The notes: a model not told the origin generated them from the letters alone. Counted from the stretch's first letter, positions 16,971 through 26,971 are shown. The stretch: 64,000 nucleotides of DNA from JAPPHA01 sp965221575 (GCA_965221575.1 CBDCSM010000012.1:558001-622000); one strand, 5' to 3'. Program-made: numbers and translations.

Positions 16971-18469
16971 GTCAGGCGAATTCAAATGGTCAGGGCGACA
17001 TTCTGATCGTCGATGATGAACGTGACATCCGCCAGATCATTTCCGATATCCTGGTCGACGAGGGTTACACGACGCGGGTCGTGGCGACCGCCGAAAACGC
17101 ATTGTCGGAGGTGAACCGGGAAGCTCCGGCTCTCATCATTCTCGACATCTGGCTCAAGGGAAGCCGGGTCGACGGAATCGAGGTATTGAAATCGGTTCAC
17201 CGCGATAATCCCGACGTTCCCGTCATCATCATTTCAGGACATGGAAATATCGGGATCGCGGTAGCTGCCATCAAGGAAGGGGCGTTCGATTTCATTGAGA
17301 AGCCGTTCAACATCGATCAAATCCTCGTCGTCGTTTCCCGTGCAATGGAGGTCTCGCGGCTGAGGCGCGAGAATTCAACGCTCCGGCTCCGAGAAATCGC
17401 ATCGTCGGTCATGCTGGGAAACTCTCCGGCGTTCAAGGCAATGAAATCCAGGTTGGACAAGGTTGTCCGATCCAATGCACGGGTCTTGCTCTACGGGCCA
17501 CCCGGCTCGGGCAAGGAGGTGGCTGCCCGGTACATTCACGCAAACTCCGGTCGATCTTCCGCCCCCTTCGTCAGCGTGAATTCCGCCTCGGTCGAACCGG
17601 GTGAAATGGAAATCGTGCTGTTCGGCCGGGAGTCGATGGAACGCGGGCACGAACCTGGCCTGTTCGAGCAGGCTCATGGCGGGATTCTGTTTTTCGACGA
17701 AATCGCCGACATGCCGTTCGCCACCCAGTCGAAGATTCTTCGCGTCCTGGTGGAGCAACAGTTCGTTCGGGTTGGCGGTTCTGATCGCGTTCGTGTGGAC
17801 GTCCGGGTCATCGCGTCGACGACACGCGATCTGAAGGAAGAAATCGCGGCTGGGGCGTTCCGGGAAGAACTCTATCACCGCCTCAATGTCGTTCCGATCA
17901 CTGTTCCGTCCCTTGAACAGAGATGCGAAGATATTGCAATGATTTCAAACCATTTCATCAAGGAGTTCAATTTAAGAAATGGTTTTCCCCTTCGCGACCT
18001 TTCGGAGGACGCACGTTGCAAGCTGCAGATGATGAAGTGGCCGGGAAACGTCCGCCAACTGCGAAACATCATTGAACGCGTGTTGATACTGGGACCCCAC
18101 GATCAACCGATTTACCCGAGTGAGCTCGCAGACAGGGAACACGGCGAGGATGGAGAGGCCTTTGATCTGGGGCTGGAATTCATGGCGCTCAATCTGAGGG
18201 ACGCCCGCGCCAGGTTTGAGCGGAGCTATCTTCTGTCCCAGGTCAAGAGGTTCGGAGGGAACGTGTCGCGCACTGCCGAGTTCGTCGGCATGGAGCGGAC
18301 GGCCCTGCACAGGAAACTTCGGACGCTCGATATCGCGACGCCTGGCAGCGATGGCGTTCGAACCGCGAAAGGCGCTGACGGCGATGACTCAGGTAGGAAC
18401 AATGGCCTCCGAAAAGATGCCTCGCAACGGGAAACGAACGGGGCAGGCGTTTCAGGAACGCCAGAGTGA
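16967..18469 (+). CDS. ntrX: NtrX response regulator
   Basis: A 500-residue NtrC-like regulator: receiver with 'LIILDIWLKGSRVDG' (phosphoacceptor Asp about residue 55), AAA+ domain with Walker A 'GPPGSGKEV' and a standard Walker B 'ILFFDEIADM', and a Fis-type helix-turn-helix ('GNVSRTAEFVGMERTALHRK'). The GAFTGA loop is replaced by 'FGRESMERGHEPGLFEQAHG', as is normal for alphaproteobacterial NtrX, which acts without sigma-54. The roughly 45 residues past the DNA-binding domain are polar and variable. Translation is coupled to ntrY; trkA follows after 43 bases. Confidence 0.94.
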   Translation: MSQANSNGQGDILIVDDERDIRQIISDILVDEGYTTRVVATAENALSEVNREAPALIILDIWLKGSRVDGIEVLKSVHRDNPDVPVIIISGHGNIGIAVAAIKEGAFDFIEKPFNIDQILVVVSRAMEVSRLRRENSTLRLREIASSVMLGNSPAFKAMKSRLDKVVRSNARVLLYGPPGSGKEVAARYIHANSGRSSAPFVSVNSASVEPGEMEIVLFGRESMERGHEPGLFEQAHGGILFFDEIADMPFATQSKILRVLVEQQFVRVGGSDRVRVDVRVIASTTRDLKEEIAAGAFREELYHRLNVVPITVPSLEQRCEDIAMISNHFIKEFNLRNGFPLRDLSEDARCKLQMMKWPGNVRQLRNIIERVLILGPHDQPIYPSELADREHGEDGEAFDLGLEFMALNLRDARARFERSYLLSQVKRFGGNVSRTAEFVGMERTALHRKLRTLDIATPGSDGVRTAKGADGDDSGRNNGLRKDASQRETNGAGVSGTPE

Positions 18470-18512
18470 CGGGATCAGTACCGGGACGCGAAGCCCTGCA
18501 TAGAGGTCAAGG

Positions 18513-19859
18513 ATGAAGATCATTGTATGCGGTGCCGGTCAGGTCGGTTCCCAAATTGCCCTGCACCTGTCGCGTGAAAGAAACGACGTCACCATCATTG
18601 ACACGAATCCGGACCTGGTCGCGCGGGCGACGGAAGCGCTTGATGTCGAAGGGGTTGTTGGTTCAGCTTGTCATCCCGACGTTCTGGAACGGGCCAACGC
18701 AGACGATGCCCAGATGGTCATTGCCGTCACCCGACAGGACGAGGTCAATATCGTAACCTGCCAGATTTCGGAGTCGGTATTTTCCATTCCGAAGAAAGTG
18801 GCGAGGCTTCGTTCAACCGCGTATCGCGGTCTTTTCGAGCAGGGCACGTACGGGTTTCCGGTCGACGTTCTGATTTCGCCGGAACGCGAGGTAGCCGTCG
18901 CAGTGCAGGACCAACTGGAAGCTCCGGAGACATTCGAGACAGAAGACTTTCTCGACGACGAACTGGTCATGGTCGGTATCCAGCTGGGCGAAAAGTGTTC
19001 GATACTTGACACCCCATTGAGGCAGCTGACCGGATTGTTCCCGACAATGCGAGTGATCGTGGCCGGCGTTCGACGGTCCGGAAAACTGATCGTTCCGGAT
19101 CCGGACGACCAGCTCTATCACGGAGATGAAGTGTACGTGTTCTGTCACGTCGACGACCGCTCCAGAACCATCGCGGTCTTCAGCGAACCCCGTGAAATGG
19201 CTCGGAGAATAATCATTGTCGGTGGCGGCGACGTCGGTCTCCACCTCGCGAGGCGACTTGAGGAGTCCCCGGAAGGAATCAGGTCCGTCGTCATCGAACT
19301 GAACCGGAATGTTGCCGAAAGGGCTGCCGATGCGCTTGAGAGGACGATCGTGCTGAATGGCGACGGTCTCACGATGGAGATGCTGGAGGAAGCAAACGTC
19401 GACAGGGCGGACGCCGTCGTCGCGGTAACCCAGGACGACAAGACGAATATCCTGGTCGGGGCACGAGCCAAAGCGCTCGGAAGCCCGCTTGCGATCTCAC
19501 TCGTGAATGATCTGGGTCTCGCGTCAATGCGGATGCCCTTGGGAATTGACAAGTTCGTCAATCCCATGACGGTGACGGTGTCATCCATCCTCAGGCATAT
19601 CCGCCAGGGGAGGGTGGTCTCTGTCTATACGGTCGGCGACGCGCAAGCGGAAATAATCGAACTGGAAGTAACCCAGGGCTCCCCGATGGCCGGAAGGCCC
19701 ATCCGACGGGTCGGAATCCCGAAGGGTTCGCGCATTGTCGGGATCAGGAAAGACTCGGACGTGTTTTGTCCGAAAGGAGATACCGTCATCAACATTGGCG
19801 ACCACGTCGTGATCTTCAGCCTGTTCGAGGAAGTCAAGGCGATCGATCACCTGATCTGA
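18513..19859 (+). CDS. trkA: Trk potassium uptake regulatory protein TrkA
   Basis: A 448-residue cytosolic ring protein that binds NAD(H) and gates the TrkH channel. It has two tandem RCK units, each with a Rossmann dinucleotide site: 'VCGAGQVGSQIALHL' at the N-terminus and 'IVGGGDVGLHLARRL' near residue 232. The connecting RCK-C pieces include 'GDEVYVFCHVDD' and 'INIGDHVVIF'. Full length. ATG at 18513 follows AGAGG. It is placed directly after ntrX, the common alphaproteobacterial order; its channel partner trkH lies 1.2 kb downstream rather than next door. Confidence 0.95.
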   Translation: MKIIVCGAGQVGSQIALHLSRERNDVTIIDTNPDLVARATEALDVEGVVGSACHPDVLERANADDAQMVIAVTRQDEVNIVTCQISESVFSIPKKVARLRSTAYRGLFEQGTYGFPVDVLISPEREVAVAVQDQLEAPETFETEDFLDDELVMVGIQLGEKCSILDTPLRQLTGLFPTMRVIVAGVRRSGKLIVPDPDDQLYHGDEVYVFCHVDDRSRTIAVFSEPREMARRIIIVGGGDVGLHLARRLEESPEGIRSVVIELNRNVAERAADALERTIVLNGDGLTMEMLEEANVDRADAVVAVTQDDKTNILVGARAKALGSPLAISLVNDLGLASMRMPLGIDKFVNPMTVTVSSILRHIRQGRVVSVYTVGDAQAEIIELEVTQGSPMAGRPIRRVGIPKGSRIVGIRKDSDVFCPKGDTVINIGDHVVIFSLFEEVKAIDHLI

Positions 19860-20346
19860 CCCGGACTTGGCCGGTGCAACTGACATCGACTTGTCAGGAT
19901 CAGCCGAATTCCGGCGACAGCTGCCCTATTTGCCCCCTTCAGGTGTGGTCGGAACGGAGCGCATGCGTTTGCCGCGATGGCAGATTGTTCCGATGTCCCC
20001 TGGTTGGAGACGGCCCGCCATTACTTCCTCGAGGTTCAACTTTCCCCTACCGTCGCGGATCGGCGGGCTCCCGGGATTCTCGTTCGCAGGTCGTCAATGG
20101 TGGATAAAAGCCGCGAGATTCCTCGTGGTAAACCACGGCAGAACGCATGGAACCGGTTGGGTGTGCGAGGCCCCATGATCGGGAAACGCGTCCATGCAGG
20201 ATTCCCTGGTCATTTCTCGTGTTTCGATCCCCTGACTTGCGAGGAGCGGGTTCTCGTAATACTCGGCGTACCGAACTGGATCAGATCCAGTCGCGAGACC
20301 GGGCTGGGCGTGACGTCCCGGCAAGGCGAACGGGTGGAGACCACCG
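19860..20346. other. Gene-free spacer after trkA
   Basis: Nearly 490 bases with no defensible gene on either strand. Together with the cupin gene that follows, it separates trkA from trkH. I see no insertion-sequence ends. Confidence 0.4.
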
Positions 20347-20772
20347 ATGGATGCCGACGACGTTATCGCACGCTATGGACTGGAGCCGCATCCGGAGGGT
20401 GGCCACTATCGAGAGACTTTCCGCACTCCGGCGCCGCCGGGCGGACGCGGAACAATCTCGGTAATCTACTATCTGCTCAAGGCCGATGAAGCCTCGGCGT
20501 GGCACCGTATCGACAGCGTCGAGATCTGGCACCATTATGCTGGCGCGCCCTTGCGGCTTTCGCTCTGGTCCGATGGTATGGCGGCGACCGAACGGTTACT
20601 CGGCAAGGGCGCCGGCGCCGAACCACATGTCGTCGTGCCGGCTAACTGCTGGCAGAGTGCGGTTTCACTTGGTGCGTGGACACTCGCTGGATGTACGGTC
20701 GCCCCTGCCTTCGAATTCTCTGGCTTCGAACTCGCTCCGCCCGGCTGGCGACCTGGCGAAGCGCACACGTGA
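20347..20772 (+). CDS. DUF985-family cupin protein
   Basis: A 141-residue single-domain cupin of the DUF985 type: 'YGLEPHPEGGHYRETFRT' at the start, 'ISVIYYLLKADEASAWHRID' and 'EIWHHYAGAPLRL' in the barrel, and 'GCTVAPAFEFSGFELAPPGW' at the end. The family folds as a small beta-barrel that may bind sugars or metal; no reaction is established. The ATG follows GGAG by seven bases. It lies between trkA and trkH in the same direction, not a usual neighbour, so it is probably inserted or rearranged DNA rather than part of potassium uptake. Confidence 0.85.
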   Translation: MDADDVIARYGLEPHPEGGHYRETFRTPAPPGGRGTISVIYYLLKADEASAWHRIDSVEIWHHYAGAPLRLSLWSDGMAATERLLGKGAGAEPHVVVPANCWQSAVSLGAWTLAGCTVAPAFEFSGFELAPPGWRPGEAHT

Positions 20773-21027
20773 CTTCACGGATAGCGCGGCGTCTCGTATG
20801 CTCGATCCTGGCAGGCATCCGGCTCGAAGCCATCACGTTTCGGGACACGATGCCCGATGCCGAGGATCGCGCGCATGCACTTGTCGATTTACTATCCTGT
20901 CCGCCCAGGAACCCTCGAATTCAAGTTTCATCGCCAGCATGTTCGGAAAGACGGGAACCGTGGCGGCAGACACCGCTTGTCCGTGACCCAGGTTGATCCA
21001 ACGGGTCAGGCTGGAATTTTCTGACCG

Positions 21028-22536
21028 ATGATCCAGTTTGGAAAGCAACCACTCCTGGTCATTTTCGCCATGGTGTCCGCCGTAGCCATGTATGTACCGA
21101 TGCTACACGCCGCGTGGCTCGAAATGTGGCCGGTTGCACGGTCGTTCCTGTATCACGGCACTTTTTTCCTGCTTGTCACCTTCATGATCGCACTGGCGGT
21201 GGACGGCCGTATTCGCCGTCGTTCGCCCGACGTTCCACTGTTCGAGGTCCTGTTGGCCTACCTCTTGCTTCCGGCGCTCCTGGGGGCGCCGCTCGCACAT
21301 CTTTCGCCCTCGGTTGGGCTACTCGATGCCTATTTTGAAATGCTGTCTTGCCTGACGACGACCGGAATGACGCAATTCGGCGAACCTGGCGAGCTCGCCG
21401 AGCCACTGCATCTCTGGCGATCGCTCGTCGGATGGCTGGGAGGGTTCTTCATCGTCGTTGTCGCGTTTGCCGTATTCGCACCGCTGAGAATAGGTGGATT
21501 CGAAATGCAGGCAGTGGCGCAGGGTTCGACGGTGACAAACGGTCAGATCGGATACGCAAACGTCTCGGAGAGCATTGCGCGGCGTGCGCGTCAGATCGCC
21601 CCGATCTACGTCGGAATCACGCTTTGTCTGACCGTGATGCTAACCTTTGTGGGAGATCGGAACTTCGTGGCTCTCACGCACGCCATGTCGGTAATCTCGA
21701 CCAGTGGCATATCGCCGGTCGGGGGGATCAAGAATTCCGGAAGCGGGTTCCTTGGGGAGGTCATGGTCTTTCTTTTCCTCATTTTCGCCGTATCCCGCCA
21801 TTGCCTGACGTTCGATCGAACATTCCGCAACTGGATTGATTTCAAACGCGACAAGGAAGCGAATCTTGCCCTTTTCTTCGTCGTGGTAATTTCGATCCTG
21901 ATCGGTGTCAGGGTTCTCGTCGTTTCGATCGACTCTGGGGGACGCCCGGACCCTGAGGCCATGTTTCGGCTGCTTTGGGGTTCCGCTTTTACCGTGCTGT
22001 CGTTTTTGACCACGACCGGTTTCGAAAGCTCATTCTGGGAAAGTGATCTTCAGCGACTGACGCCCGAGACCGGGCGGCTGTTGCTCATGGGCCTTGCCGC
22101 GGCTGGGGGAGGGGTCGCAACAACGGCGGGTGGGATCAAGCTGCTGAGGATTTATGCCGTCTACAAGCAGGGTCGCCGCGAACTGACGAGGCTCGGGTAT
22201 CCGAATTCCGTCGGCGGGGCCGGTGATCGTGCAAGAATGCTGAGACGACAAGGAGCATATGTTGCCTGGATCCTGTTGATGTTGTTCGTCATTGCGCTCG
22301 CGTTTTCGCTTCTGGCACTCGCCGCGACTGGCATCGAGTTCGAAAGGAGTTTCGTCCTCGCAGTTGCCGGTTTGAGCAACACGGGGCCCCTCGCAACGCT
22401 GGCGGGATTCGAAACAACCGGTTTTGTCGAGGTGACCAATTCGGCCAAGATCATCCTGTGCCTTGTCATGATTGTCGGAAGGCTCGAGGTGCTCGCCGTT
22501 TTTTCACTTCTTGGTCACCGGTACTGGCGAAAATGA
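21028..22536 (+). CDS. trkH: Trk potassium uptake channel TrkH
   Basis: A 502-residue inner-membrane potassium-translocating subunit. Four pore-loop repeats each keep the selectivity-filter glycine: 'CLTTTGMTQ' (about 110), 'VISTSGISP' (about 226), 'FLTTTGFES' (about 328) and 'GLSNTGPLA' (about 450), with membrane helices between them. 'GGGVATTAGGIKLLR' is a further TrkH signature. The ATG has a weak ribosome site (GGAA). With TrkA it should form a gated low-affinity potassium system. hfq and hflX follow in the same direction. Confidence 0.95.
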   Translation: MIQFGKQPLLVIFAMVSAVAMYVPMLHAAWLEMWPVARSFLYHGTFFLLVTFMIALAVDGRIRRRSPDVPLFEVLLAYLLLPALLGAPLAHLSPSVGLLDAYFEMLSCLTTTGMTQFGEPGELAEPLHLWRSLVGWLGGFFIVVVAFAVFAPLRIGGFEMQAVAQGSTVTNGQIGYANVSESIARRARQIAPIYVGITLCLTVMLTFVGDRNFVALTHAMSVISTSGISPVGGIKNSGSGFLGEVMVFLFLIFAVSRHCLTFDRTFRNWIDFKRDKEANLALFFVVVISILIGVRVLVVSIDSGGRPDPEAMFRLLWGSAFTVLSFLTTTGFESSFWESDLQRLTPETGRLLLMGLAAAGGGVATTAGGIKLLRIYAVYKQGRRELTRLGYPNSVGGAGDRARMLRRQGAYVAWILLMLFVIALAFSLLALAATGIEFERSFVLAVAGLSNTGPLATLAGFETTGFVEVTNSAKIILCLVMIVGRLEVLAVFSLLGHRYWRK

Positions 22537-22813
22537 CCACGAACCGACCCGGTCCTCGACCTCGCCTCGAAACCGAGAGCCAGTGGAGTTCGTGATGCCA
22601 CATCGGGCACGTCGCACACCGCGAAACCCTTTCCCGGAACGGAATATGATACGGTCTTTCTTGCGAAATCCCTCCCGATATTCAGTGTTTGAGGATGCTC
22701 ACATGCCGCATCCACGACCGCGACAGATGTTCACGGTAATCGTCGGTAGCTTGTCGAACCGATCCGTGGCAAGATAAGGGAAGAGGTGGTCGACCAGGAA
22801 AAGGAGCCCGGGA

Positions 22814-23101
22814 ATGGGCGACAGGCACGCGCTTCAAGATGTGTTTCTGAACTCGGTCCGCAGGTCGAAATGTCAGGTAACGATATTTCTGGTCAGCGGT
22901 ATCAAGCTGCAGGGAACGATTACGTCATTCGACAATTTCTGCATACTGTTGAGTCGCGACGGTGTGGCGCAACTGGTATACAAGCATGCGATTTCGACGA
23001 TCATGCCCTCGCAGAATGTCATCCTCTACAGGAAGAGTGATGACGACTCGAATTTCGGCGGCGACGCTGACCGCGGCGATAGCGACGAACCAGAAGCATG
23101 A
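22814..23101 (+). CDS. hfq: RNA chaperone Hfq
   Basis: A 95-residue Sm-like protein forming hexamers that pair small RNAs with target mRNAs. The Sm1 segment 'GIKLQGTITSFDNFCILLSR' and the Sm2 signature 'VYKHAISTIMP' are both present. The C-terminal tail of about 20 residues is unusually acidic ('DDDSNFGGDADRGDSDE'). The ATG follows AGGAG by seven bases. The stop overlaps the hflX start (ATGA). The 277 bases upstream carry no gene and likely hold the promoter. Confidence 0.97.
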   Translation: MGDRHALQDVFLNSVRRSKCQVTIFLVSGIKLQGTITSFDNFCILLSRDGVAQLVYKHAISTIMPSQNVILYRKSDDDSNFGGDADRGDSDEPEA

Positions 23102-24390
23102 AGGCTGCGGTCCTATTGCCGTATCGCAAGCGGGGTGCTGCCGGACGATCGGCGGAGTTGGCCCTCGGAGAAGTCGTGTCGCTGGCAGATGCGCTGGATC
23201 ACGACGTTGTTCATGCCGAGATCATCAAGCTGGATTCGATTCATCCCGCGCGGGTGTTTGGACGCGGGCAATGTGAACGCCTGGAAACGTCCCTGAAAGC
23301 GGCGGGGGCCGAAATCGCCTTTATCGGGGCAGAGGTGTCGGCGATCCAGCAACGGACACTCGAACGCCAGTGGGATGTTCGTGTAGTCGATCGAACGGGC
23401 ATGATCCTGGATATCTTTGCTGCTCGGGCACGCACACGAGAAGGAGTCTTGCAGGTCAAACTGGCCAGTCTGACGTACCAGAGGTCGCGTCTGGTGCGTC
23501 GCTGGACGCACCTGGAACGCCAGCGAGGCGCGTTGGGTTTCGTTGGAGGGGCTGGTGAATCGCAGCTTGAAGCCGACCGCAGGGACATCGACAACGCGAT
23601 CGTCCGGGTTCGACGGCGTCTCGATGATGTCCGAAAGACGCGCGGACTGCACCGATCGGCTCGGCGTCGACTCGATTATCGAACGGTCGCTATCGTCGGT
23701 TACACCAACGCTGGAAAATCAACGCTCTTCAACCGGTTGACCCGGTCCGACATTGTTGAATCCGGTGCTCTGTTTTCCACGCTGGACCCAACGGTGCGAA
23801 AACTCGATCTCGAGACCGACAAAACGGTTCTTCTCACCGATACGGTCGGGTTCATTTCCGACCTGCCCACCCAGATTGTTGCGGCATTTCGCGCAACGCT
23901 GGAAGAAGTGAAAGACGCCGATGTCATCCTGCACGTTCGCGACCTGACCGATCCTGAGTGGACCAGCCAGGCAGAAACGGTTGCCGCGACCTTGGACGCG
24001 ATTGGATTACACGAAAGCGATCGTCGTCCGACGATCGAGGTCTGGAACAAGCTGGATCGGTTGCCTCCTGAAGAACGCGCCTCAACCCTGAATGCGGCGA
24101 GGCGGGATGATCGTGTCTTTCCGGTTTCCGCAATCGAGGGCGATGGAGTCGATTCGCTCCTGGCTTGGTTCGCGGGCTGGCTGCGGGGGCGTCGTGATCT
24201 GGAAACCCTTCGGTTCGGTTTCGCCGCAGGACGGCAACGTGCGTGGTTATACGAGCATGACGCCGTTCGAGACGAGCGACTGAGCGAATTCGGGTTTGAG
24301 ATCGATGTCTGGTGGTCGAAGGATCTGGCCCGTCGTTTCCGAACACGTTTTCCTGACAATCCTGCCCCTGAAATAACACATCGGATTTAA
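23098..24390 (+). CDS. hflX: Ribosome-associated GTPase HflX
   Basis: A 430-residue GTPase that binds the large ribosomal subunit and can split stalled or heat-damaged ribosomes. The N-terminal domain ends in the glycine-rich 'GALGFVGGAGESQLEADR' helical region, then the G domain: G1 'GYTNAGKSTLFN' (about 203), G3 'DTVGFISDLP' and G4 'NKLD'. Translationally coupled to hfq as in many proteobacteria. The hflK-hflC genes are not nearby. Downstream begins a decayed accessory region. Confidence 0.96.
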   Translation: MKAAVLLPYRKRGAAGRSAELALGEVVSLADALDHDVVHAEIIKLDSIHPARVFGRGQCERLETSLKAAGAEIAFIGAEVSAIQQRTLERQWDVRVVDRTGMILDIFAARARTREGVLQVKLASLTYQRSRLVRRWTHLERQRGALGFVGGAGESQLEADRRDIDNAIVRVRRRLDDVRKTRGLHRSARRRLDYRTVAIVGYTNAGKSTLFNRLTRSDIVESGALFSTLDPTVRKLDLETDKTVLLTDTVGFISDLPTQIVAAFRATLEEVKDADVILHVRDLTDPEWTSQAETVAATLDAIGLHESDRRPTIEVWNKLDRLPPEERASTLNAARRDDRVFPVSAIEGDGVDSLLAWFAGWLRGRRDLETLRFGFAAGRQRAWLYEHDAVRDERLSEFGFEIDVWWSKDLARRFRTRFPDNPAPEITHRI

Positions 24391-24487
24391 GCGGTCATTA
24401 CGGCTCTCGTCCCGATCCAGACCGGAAACGATCCTGGAGTTTTCCGTGGATCGCAAAAGCTTCCCGATCGTTCACGATGGACCGTAT

Positions 24488-24606
24488 TCCGAATTGACCA
24501 GGGAACTGATGACCCAATCGCACGCAACCAGATGACTCCGATGGTGACGGGGCGGACGCAGGAATCGTCGAGGGACATACCGATGAACGCGCCGCAGCAC
24601 CGAAGC
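24488..24606 (-). pseudogene. Remnant of the 3' end of a second penicillin-acylase-like gene
   Basis: Read on the minus strand this gives 'MSLDDSCVRPVTIGVIWLRA', matching the end of the intact acylase at 27505 ('MSLDDSYVRSGAVGVTWLRP'). The nucleotide match continues about 20 bases past the stop position, in total about 115 bases at roughly 80 percent identity. The stop codon itself is lost. Nothing else of this gene copy is visible. Confidence 0.75.
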
Positions 24607-24866
24607 CAATGCGAGCATCGCCGCCGTTCACGCAATCCCCTGCATGGACGTACCATGCGGTGACATGATCGAGCGTTTCTCCACCCCTGCCGAATGCAGC
24701 GATCCTGTGAACTCGCTTGTGTTGCCCGGCCGTCCGATGCCTCACGCCAACAAAAGGCGGTTTCTGCGGCAAGTGGGCTCGGAGAATACGTCGTTCTCCG
24801 GATCTCCATTCTTCAAAGGCCTTCCCGTAAACATGCATGTATGCCGCGACCTACAGAGTCGTGCCA

Positions 24867-25290
24867 TTACAGTGAGGCATCGAGCGCGGCGAGAACGGCC
24901 CGTGCACAGTAGACGCGATTACGTCTCGACGGCCCGGGCAGAGACACGATACCGGCCTCTTCGAGCCGGTCCACGGCGCGCCGGGCGGTAGTATAGGCGA
25001 TACCCAGGGTCTTGCCGATCTCGCCGATGGTCCAGAACGGTTTTTGGCGAAAAGGCTTAAAACCTCCTCCAGTCTTGGAGACAATGCCTCGCCGAGGTCA
25101 TCGCGCCAGGAATCAAACAGAATATCGAGGTGCTCGATACGCGCAAGCGCGTCATCCGACTGCGACCGGACACCGCACAGAAAGTAGAAGAGCCATTCTT
25201 CCCACGCGCCTGCCTCGGTAACCGCGCGCAAATGCGCATAATAAGCGTCGCGAGTCTTTTCGAAATACGCACTCAAGTAGAGAGATCACC
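24867..25290 (-). pseudogene. C-terminal fragment of a Fic-family gene
   Basis: The minus strand encodes 'LYLSAYFEKTRDAYYAHLRA' and 'GAWEEWLFYFLCGV', the helix bundle that follows the Fic motif, then after a frameshift near 25050 a winged-helix end: 'TIGEIGKTLGIAYTTARRAV' and 'DRLEEAGIV', with a TAA stop at 24867. It has no start of its own. It most likely belongs to the same ancestral gene as the fragment at 26100-26959, separated by about 0.9 kb of other DNA. The fusion of Fic with winged helix suggests a protein that modified targets and also bound DNA. Confidence 0.8.
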
Positions 25291-25315
25291 TCCATCATCG
25301 CCCCGAATGCCGCGC

Positions 25316-25768
25316 TCAGGGGTCGTGCAACTCCACATGGGTGCAGATCCGGCCACATCCAACACAGCGCAGCGGCGATTCGCGCCGGAATTGCGCCGGA
25401 AACACCGACCTTAGGCGGCGGCGGGGCAGCCCGAAAGCATGATCCGTAACGGTTTCTTCATCTCCGCTGTCATCCACCGCGGAAGACACGACATCGACAG
25501 GGGCGATGTCGGCCATCTCCGGCGCGGCCCGGGCCGCCGCACGCGCCCGGTCCGCCTGGCGTATCCGGTAGTGCCGCTGGCGGTCCCGGCCGGTCTCGCG
25601 CCCCCTCCCGGTGTGCCTGAAACGCCGCCGCGCCTCGCGCTGGTTCTCGATGCGGGATTGGTCGCTGCAGGCCCGGGAACAGTACTGGTGCCCGCGGTCG
25701 CACGACGCGCAGATCACAACCTGTCGATGGCACCGGTTGCAGGTGAACAGGCGTCCCGTCTCACACAC
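25316..25768 (-). CDS. Cys-rich zinc-ribbon-like hypothetical protein between Fic fragments
   Basis: A 150-residue frame with a Cys/His cluster near the start ('CNRCHRQVVICASCDRGHQY' then 'CSRAC'), a basic arginine-rich middle with repeated R-x-R-x-R spacing ('GRDRQRHYRIRQADR'), and a final 'CVGCGRICTH'. This looks like two metal-binding knuckles flanking a nucleic-acid-binding basic stretch. I do not know its function. From memory, similar small proteins occur near mobile DNA, but I cannot check this. It lies wholly inside the gap between the two fic fragments, in the same direction. Confidence 0.5.
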   Translation of the reverse strand: MCETGRLFTCNRCHRQVVICASCDRGHQYCSRACSDQSRIENQREARRRFRHTGRGRETGRDRQRHYRIRQADRARAAARAAPEMADIAPVDVVSSAVDDSGDEETVTDHAFGLPRRRLRSVFPAQFRRESPLRCVGCGRICTHVELHDP

Positions 25769-26099
25769 CCGCCTCTCTCGAGAGCGGGGTAGACCCGGAC
25801 GGGAAATTGCCTGATATTACATAGGAGTTCGGTCCCCGTGACCAACTCGTCCAGGTGCGGTGCCGGGGCTCGTTCTGGCTTTGAGCCGGCACCGCGCCGC
25901 TCTGTCTTTCGACGCCGCTCTACCACCTGTTCCGGGCCACGGCCACGTGACGTTTCAGGTGTCAGACCCCATGCCCCGACCCTGCGCAAGCTCTCGGAAA
26001 TGGCCTTTCCAGCGCGTCGCTTCCCACCCGGCAAAGCGCAACGGAAACGTCACGGGGACACGCGAAAGAAAATCAGCGCCAGGACCGCGGCAACAGGAC

Positions 26100-26959
26100 T
26101 GGCAACGCAAAATCCGAACACAGAGACAATAGGATTCCGACAATAGGAGCGCAGCAATAGGGAAAGAACACGATCACGCCAAAGCGCGGCGAATCGCCAA
26201 GTTTACGCGCCTTTTCGTAGCCACTGACAAGCAGCGGGATTGGCAGGATGCCGCGCTCGGCCAGCAGAAGCGTAATCAACAACCGGCCGATCCTTCCATT
26301 GCCGTCGAGAAACGGATGGATAATCTCGAATTGTGCATGCACGAATGCCGCATGAACCAGAACCGGCAGACTGTCGTCGTGGAGAAACCGCTCGAACGCA
26401 CCGAGGCATGACATCAATTCGTCGGGCGGCGGCGGCACATAGCTCGCATCATTCAGTGTACAGCCGGGTGGGCCGATCCAATTCTGGCTGCGTCGGAACT
26501 CTCCCGGTTTAGCCGCATCCCCTCGCACGCCCCGCATGAGCCGTTCGTGCATCTCGCGAATCAACCTTAACGACAGCGGCAGTGTTCCGAGCCGGTCAAT
26601 TCCATATTCCAGCGCAGCTACATGGTTCGCAACTTCGCGCAGGTCAGTGCTGTCCGCCGCGCGCCGGGTACCGGCCTCGGCGGCGAAGAGTTTCGCCAGC
26701 GTCGTCAGTGTACCTTCGATCCGGCTCGACAACACTGCTTCCCGGCGAACAAAGGAGCGGATAAACATATGCGGGTTCGAAAACCGGCCGCCTCTCTGGC
26801 AAGACGTCCGAGCGCGAGGTCCGCGCCCGACAGAACTGTGGCGAGCTCGCCATTCCATCCGATCGGTGGTGGCAGCGGGGCCGGGAGAAACGCCTGGTAG
26901 CTGCCGGCGCAGCGGATCGTACTGCCATGGGGAATGCGATTGATTTCGGACCCTGTCAT
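26100..26959 (-). pseudogene. N-terminal fragment of a Fic-family AMP-transferase gene
   Basis: Fic enzymes usually transfer AMP from ATP to protein hydroxyls. From the ATG at 26959 the frame gives 'GSYQAFLPAPLPPPIGWNGE', the usual opening. A frameshift near 26785 moves on to 'NPHMFIRSFVRREAVLSSRI', including the inhibitory 'SSRIEG' motif ([ST]xxxE[GN]). The catalytic loop 'HPFLDGNGRIGR' is intact. After 'LLAERGILPIPLL' the family resemblance stops and the frame runs into unrelated sequence, ending at 26073. Frameshift plus loss of the C-terminal half mean it is not functional as is. Confidence 0.85.
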
Positions 26960-26971
26960 GGTGCTGCGTCT

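Noticed and set aside
24398..24838. 146-codon minus-strand frame after hflX
   Set aside because: It covers the acylase remnant in the wrong frame; no independent support.
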